Shown piece by piece: positions 6,957-10,294 of a DNA stretch of 10,294 nt; the stretch's first letter is position 1; each line of letters opens with the position of its first letter. The notes under the pieces were generated by a model, which saw only the letters and a list, made by a program, of their open reading frames with translations, had not been told where the DNA came from and did no database searches. Location: the NCBI GenBank assembly GCA_934101745.1, contig CAKOSD010000025.1:1-10294 (forward strand), in the 5' to 3' direction. The position numbers and the translations under genes were made by a program. Origin of the DNA: an uncultured Bacilli bacterium. Its GTDB lineage: Bacteria; Bacillota_I; Bacilli_A; RF39; UBA660.

Positions 6957-8828
6957 CAAATAATTCGTTATTTCTTTACTAATTAAGCGGGACAAGGGCG
7001 CATTATACTTTACTTTAGCATTTTCTATCGAAATATTGGGATTCATAATAACTAAGGAATACTTAGGATTATCTTTCGGCATAAAGACGGCAAAAGTGGT
7101 ATTAATCGTTGTTATATCTTTGGCATAATAACTCTGGGCCGTTCCTGTCTTCCCTGCCGCCTGATATTTTTTAGCGACATAATTATTAGCCGTTCCCCCA
7201 TTTACAACTTGATAAAATCCTTCCTTAATTCTTTTAAAAGAATCACTATCTAAAGGTACTTGATTTAAAATTTCCGGATTTCTTTTTACTAAAGATAACT
7301 TATAACGAACCCCATCTCTAGCAATCGTATTAATATAATTTAAAATTTGTAAAGGACTATAAGTATCATACTGACCAATCGCTAAATTAAGATATAAATC
7401 ACTAGAAATAGTTTTTCCTTTAATTCCAGTATTTTCTTTGGGAAAATCTATTCCAGTTGAACTACCTAAACCAAACATGGCAAAAACATCCCGATATTTA
7501 TTAAAATCCCTTCTCGATACTGGTAAATCCATATTATATTTATAAGTATTACCCGTAAGTTTAATAGCGTTCATAAATTGATAATAATTACTCGATTGTT
7601 TTAAGGCCGTAATATCATCCAAATAACCTAAATCTTTAAAAGAACATTTCTTCGGAACATAATGAATTTTAATACACCCATCTTTTATTTTTTTACCTTT
7701 TTCAATAACATTATTTAAATATCCTACCGTATTAGAAGCCCCTTTTATAACGGAACCTACCGTATAACTAGTAAGCATTATCTTACTACTAACATCTCTA
7801 AAACTATCATTTTCGATTTTAAGACCACTTATTGCTAAAATCTCACCCGTATTAGGATCACTTATAATACTATAATTGGTATCAAAATAATCAGTATTTC
7901 GCAATTTCTTTACTTTTAACATATTACGTTTTTGAATATCAATTAACTTTTCTTCTAAATCCAAATCTAGATTTAAAATTATATCTTGTCCCTTTTTACC
8001 ACTTTCATAAATTTCTAAGGAGTTATCATCCTTTAAAACATATTTATTTCTTGTCCCATGTAATATATCTTCATAGTAAGATTCTATTCCCGATATCCCC
8101 ACGATAGTATCATTTAAATAACCCTTTTCTTTATAATAAGCATAATCTTCTTTTCTAATAGTTCCCGTACTGCCAATAATACTAGGAATAATATTATATA
8201 AGTTTTTTCTTTCGTATAAATAATCACAAGTCAAACCGGTAATATTATATTCTAAAACTTGCATACATAAATTATCACTAACATCATTTTTAATTATCTT
8301 AGTATCATAATAATAACCGCTAGTCATCAAATAATAAGTATGAATAATTATCCTTTCTTTTAAACTATACTTTTTTATTTCTTCATTTAACCTACTAAAT
8401 TTCAAATTATAAACCGTCTCTAAATCTATGCCTCGATATTTAATTTTTTCTTTATCCTCTTTGGTTAATAAATAATCAGTATTTTCTGTTAATAAATAAT
8501 ATTTCTTTAATTCATCACTACTAGCCTCTGCGGTTAAATCTAAAATATTACTTAATTTATTTGCTAAATTAAGTAAATAAGGCGTATCCGGATTATTAAT
8601 TAATCTAAAAGTTATAACATTCATCTTTTTATTATCTACTAAAACTCTCCCCTTTCTATCTAAAATTCGCCCTCTTTCTTCCTTAATATCATAAACATAC
8701 TTAGTACTAGCCCTTTTATATGCTTCTAAATAATAAGCCTTATTTTTAAATCTTAAATCATAAAAACGATAACTATAAAAACTAAAGATAAGTAAGATTA
8801 GTAAAAAAAGAATGATTTTTTTTCGCAT
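6942..8828 (-). CDS. Class B penicillin-binding protein, elongation type (PbpA/PBP2b-like transpeptidase)
   Basis: A monofunctional transpeptidase of 628 residues expected to work with the RodA/MreC elongation machinery. It has a membrane anchor (about 4-23), a dimerisation domain starting at ERGRILDRKGRVL (51-63), a helical insert at about 105-190 (tail of the dimer domain: LTKEDKEKI ... LKERIIIHTYYLMT) and the transpeptidase domain (about 275-620). The insert and the following GISGIESYYEDILHGT (244-259) are characteristic of the Bacillus PbpA/PbpH and pneumococcal PBP2b branch. Active-site motifs are complete: S359-V-I-K362, S412-S-N414, K560-T-G-T563; the LAIGQYDTYSPLQ segment (482-494) is also present. 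The SxxK context is VGSVIKGAS, where relatives usually have PGSVVK. There are no PASTA repeats, unlike the division PBP further left. The start is set by GGTGAT three bases before the ATG. The gene could carry the name mrdA or pbpA; I leave the symbol open. Confidence 0.93.
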   Translation of the reverse strand: MRKKIILFLLILLIFSFYSYRFYDLRFKNKAYYLEAYKRASTKYVYDIKEERGRILDRKGRVLVDNKKMNVITFRLINNPDTPYLLNLANKLSNILDLTAEASSDELKKYYLLTENTDYLLTKEDKEKIKYRGIDLETVYNLKFSRLNEEIKKYSLKERIIIHTYYLMTSGYYYDTKIIKNDVSDNLCMQVLEYNITGLTCDYLYERKNLYNIIPSIIGSTGTIRKEDYAYYKEKGYLNDTIVGISGIESYYEDILHGTRNKYVLKDDNSLEIYESGKKGQDIILNLDLDLEEKLIDIQKRNMLKVKKLRNTDYFDTNYSIISDPNTGEILAISGLKIENDSFRDVSSKIMLTSYTVGSVIKGASNTVGYLNNVIEKGKKIKDGCIKIHYVPKKCSFKDLGYLDDITALKQSSNYYQFMNAIKLTGNTYKYNMDLPVSRRDFNKYRDVFAMFGLGSSTGIDFPKENTGIKGKTISSDLYLNLAIGQYDTYSPLQILNYINTIARDGVRYKLSLVKRNPEILNQVPLDSDSFKRIKEGFYQVVNGGTANNYVAKKYQAAGKTGTAQSYYAKDITTINTTFAVFMPKDNPKYSLVIMNPNISIENAKVKYNAPLSRLISKEITNYLFANT

Positions 8829-8889
8829 AGCATCACCATTTTTAGTATAGTTAAGACGCCTAAAATCATACTATTTAGTGGGTGATATT
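8829..8889. promoter_or_regulatory. Short divergent intergenic region between the PBP gene and the small plus-strand gene
   Basis: Both promoters must fit in about 60 bases. Minus-strand TATACT (8849-8844) and plus-strand CATACT (8867-8872) are plausible -10 boxes for the two directions, and they form the ends of an inverted repeat (AGTAT ... ATACT). I see no good -35 box for either. Each gene has the same ribosome site, GGTGAT three bases before its start (8837-8832 on the minus strand; 8881-8886 on the plus strand). The minus-strand -10 would give a very short leader of about 9 bases. Confidence 0.35.
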
Positions 8890-9153
8890 TTGTATAATTT
8901 AGTAGAAGGAGTAGTAAATAAACTCTCTTTAAACGATATTTTTAATTTTGCTAGTAAAAATATGATTAATCTTTCTAAAGATGAAGGGGAATTTATCCTT
9001 CATTTTCTAAAAAGCAATTGGTATTCTTTATTAAAAAATCAAAACCTCGAGGTTCTAAATAATTACCAAAATAATTTTAGTCCGGAAAACTTTTCTAAAA
9101 TAAAAGAGTTATTAGAATATTATAAGACGCGTTATGGCAAACTCTTTCATTAA
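8890..9153 (+). CDS. Small helical protein, possibly DUF2624/YqfT-like
   Basis: An 87-residue protein and the only plus-strand gene seen. The TTG at 8890 is preferred because GGTGAT (8881-8886) lies three bases ahead of it, the same arrangement as the divergent PBP gene; a GTG at 8878 would add four residues but has no ribosome site. The protein is all-helical in appearance, without membrane segments or cysteines: VVNKLSLNDIFNFASKN (8-24), INLSKDEGEFILHFLKSNW (26-44), then SPENFSKIKELLEYYKTRYG (65-84). The pattern of an N-terminal helix, an 'INLSKDEGE' turn and two further helices recalls the small Bacillaceae family DUF2624 (YqfT), of unknown function; this is a weak recollection and not a secure match. 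That it is a real gene is supported by its RBS, codon use and a bidirectional terminator shared with convergent trxA. Confidence 0.75.
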   Translation: MYNLVEGVVNKLSLNDIFNFASKNMINLSKDEGEFILHFLKSNWYSLLKNQNLEVLNNYQNNFSPENFSKIKELLEYYKTRYGKLFH

Positions 9154-9168
9154 AAATAATCTTAATTA

Positions 9169-9206
9169 AAAAAGTGCTACTAAATATAATCATAGTAACA
9201 CTTTTT
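9169..9206. terminator. Bidirectional terminator between convergent genes
   Basis: A 14-bp stem (plus strand AAAAAGTGCTACTA, 9169-9182, with TAGTAACACTTTTT, 9193-9206; one G-U type mismatch position) encloses a 10-base loop. A T run closes each 3' arm, so it can end both the small plus-strand gene, 15 bases after its stop, and trxA, 1 base after its stop on the minus strand. It occupies most of the 54-base gap. Confidence 0.9.
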
Positions 9207-9207
9207 A

Positions 9208-9492
9208 TTATTTTAAAAATTCGGTTAAAGCCTCTTTAGACATAAAGCCAATATTTTTAGCCACTTCTTTTCCATCTTCAAAAATAATCAAAGTTGGAAT
9301 AGACATAACGCCAAATTTTCGAGCTATTTCGGGATATTCATCAACATTTACTTTTAAAATATTAGCGTCCATAGTCTCTAAGACGGTTCCCATCATTTTA
9401 CAGGGTCCACACCAATCGGCGTAAAAATCAACTAAAATTCGTCCTGTTTTAACTTCTTCATCAAAATTATCTTTTTCTAAATATTTTATCAT
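9208..9492 (-). CDS. trxA: Thioredoxin
   Basis: Cytoplasmic disulfide reductase with the classical active site W27-C-G-P-C31 in VDFYADWCGPCK and the cis-proline loop SIPT (64-67, P66); the conserved buried Asp is D22. The frame stays open to an ATG at 9522, which would give 104 residues, but that ATG has no ribosome site, while AAGGAG (9504-9499) stands 6 bases ahead of the ATG at 9492. The resulting 94-residue protein starts MIKYLEKDNFDEEV, the normal thioredoxin beginning. It is short for the family (about 105): the stretch between C31 and the NVDE strand (49-52) is about six residues shorter than in E. coli Trx, and the helix-kinking proline after the active site (AP in E. coli) is GT here. 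It follows cvpA after 50 bases with no terminator between, so the two are probably one operon. Confidence 0.93.
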   Translation of the reverse strand: MIKYLEKDNFDEEVKTGRILVDFYADWCGPCKMMGTVLETMDANILKVNVDEYPEIARKFGVMSIPTLIIFEDGKEVAKNIGFMSKEALTEFLK

Positions 9493-9498
9493 CATTTG

Positions 9499-9504
9499 CT
9501 CCTT
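9499..9504 (-). promoter_or_regulatory. Ribosome binding site that fixes the trxA start
   Basis: AAGGAG on the minus strand lies 3 bases ahead of one ATG (9495) and 6 bases ahead of the next in-frame ATG (9492). The second spacing is the usual one. The site lies inside the frame extending to 9522, which argues that the longer reading is not translated. Confidence 0.75.
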
Positions 9505-9542
9505 CATCATTATATTATCCATTTATTTTCTTTTTATAAGTT

Positions 9543-10259
9543 TTAACTATTCTTTTTTAAAGAATCTATTATTCCTTGGGCATTTGGAATATCAATTTTT
9601 TTCTTACTTATTAGTTTTTCTGCTTGTTCTTTAGAAATAACATTATATTTAATTAAAATTTCTAAAGCCTTAGTATTATAACCGTCTTTATCATTTTTAT
9701 AAGTAGTACTTAAACTTAATATTTCATCAATAGCGGCCTTTGGTTCCCTAAATTGTTCAGTTAAAATAGGGGTATTATTTAAAATATTAGTAGCCAAACT
9801 TGAATCTTTTATTAAAAAAGCGGTATTAGAAAAGCAATTTAACATAAAAAGACCTGCAAATATTATAACATAATATTCAATAAAGCCAAAGAAAAGGCCT
9901 AAAATTTTAGAAAACAACCCAAAAACAATAGTTAAACGCAAAATACTTTCTAAAATACCACTGGCAATAATTACTACTTTTAATAAAATTTCCAAAATAG
10001 CAAAAACTATTAAGAAAGCAATGCCTTCATAAATTAAAACATTAAAAACCGTAACCCCGGCCAAGGCGCCATTAAAATTAAAGAAAGGCAAATGCATATA
10101 CAAAAATTCGGAAATAGGATTTTTTAATTGAAAGGCTAAAAAAATTATTAATAACGTTCCTAAAAACGATACTGCACTTTTAATAACGCCGGCTTTAAAA
10201 CCAAAGACAGCCCCAAATAATAACATTATAATTATAATTGCATCAATGATACTTACCAT
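9543..10259 (-). CDS. cvpA: CvpA family membrane protein
   Basis: A 238-residue integral membrane protein. The opening MVSIIDAIIIIMLLFGAVFGFKAGVIKSAVSFLG pattern (D6, the GxxxGFKxG turn at 16-24) is the CvpA family signature, also seen in Bacillus YshB. Hydrophobic segments lie at about 4-20, 25-44, 66-98 and 118-142. The remaining 143-238 is soluble, with a helical end rich in Lys and Glu (ALEILIKYNVISKEQAEKLI, 198-217). The molecular role of the family is unsettled; in E. coli it is linked to colicin V export and purine-repressed expression, and later work to envelope stress. The RBS is GAGGAG, 8 bases before the ATG. In many Bacillota cvpA is followed by mutS2 and then trxA; here trxA comes directly after it. 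Confidence 0.9.
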   Translation of the reverse strand: MVSIIDAIIIIMLLFGAVFGFKAGVIKSAVSFLGTLLIIFLAFQLKNPISEFLYMHLPFFNFNGALAGVTVFNVLIYEGIAFLIVFAILEILLKVVIIASGILESILRLTIVFGLFSKILGLFFGFIEYYVIIFAGLFMLNCFSNTAFLIKDSSLATNILNNTPILTEQFREPKAAIDEILSLSTTYKNDKDGYNTKALEILIKYNVISKEQAEKLISKKKIDIPNAQGIIDSLKKNS

Positions 10260-10280
10260 AAAATCAACTCCTCTACTTTA

Positions 10281-10286
10281 AGTATA
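10281..10286 (-). promoter_or_regulatory. Possible -10 box of the cvpA-trxA operon, cut by the window edge
   Basis: Minus-strand TATACT (10286-10281) lies 21 bases ahead of the cvpA start codon, which fits a start near 10274 and a leader holding the GAGGAG site. A matching -35 box would fall beyond position 10294, so the call cannot be completed from this window. Confidence 0.35.
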
Positions 10287-10294
10287 TACTAATT

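Noticed and set aside
9493..9522. Ten-residue N-terminal extension of thioredoxin
   Set aside because: No ribosome site ahead of the ATG at 9522, while a good AAGGAG lies inside the extension 6 bases before a later ATG that gives the usual thioredoxin start.
1..10294. CRISPR array, insertion sequence, prophage, tRNA or rRNA genes
   Set aside because: No regularly spaced repeats, transposase or integrase motifs, terminal inverted repeats, or tRNA-like cloverleaf sequences were seen on either strand.

Overview
The window comes from a very AT-rich, low-GC Gram-positive (Bacillota) chromosome. The evidence is the PASTA-bearing class B PBP in an rsmH-ftsL-PBP block, Bacillus-type Shine-Dalgarno sites (AGGAGG, GGTGAT), SigA-type promoters and U-tailed hairpin terminators. 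TGA is used as a stop (end of the first PBP gene) and Trp is TGG, so the code is the standard bacterial one and not the Mycoplasma code. The organism makes peptidoglycan. A compact, walled relative of the Mollicutes/Erysipelotrichia-like gut Bacilli is my guess; the sequence alone does not prove it.

Layout, left to right. Nearly everything lies on the minus strand, so transcription runs right to left. (1) 1-1034: an unrecognised protein with two hydrophobic segments, cut by the window edge, with its own promoter. (2) 1154-4503: a short division cluster, rsmH-ftsL-ftsI, tightly packed, with one promoter ahead of rsmH and a terminator folded over the ftsI stop codon. No mraZ precedes it and no mraY/murD follows it. 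(3) 4627-6018: a 463-residue protein with its own promoter and terminator. Its N-terminal part is helical and unrecognised; its C-terminal part reads like a RelE/HigB-type toxin fold. (4) 6154-6897: rpmG (ribosomal protein L33, only 54 residues) followed by efp (elongation factor P), from a promoter whose -35 box lies inside the end of the next PBP gene. (5) 6942-8828: a second class B PBP of the PbpA/PBP2b (elongation) type. (6) 8890-9153: the only plus-strand gene, a small protein perhaps of the DUF2624/YqfT kind, divergent from the PBP and convergent with trxA, with a shared bidirectional terminator. (7) 9208-10259: cvpA followed by a short thioredoxin gene.

Functionally the window combines septal wall synthesis (RsmH next to FtsL and FtsI), side-wall synthesis (the PbpA-type PBP), translation (L33, EF-P) and redox housekeeping (thioredoxin). 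It is mostly core genome. The parts that are not routine are the RelE-like fusion protein, the unrecognised membrane protein at the left edge, and terminators built out of the last codons of genes.
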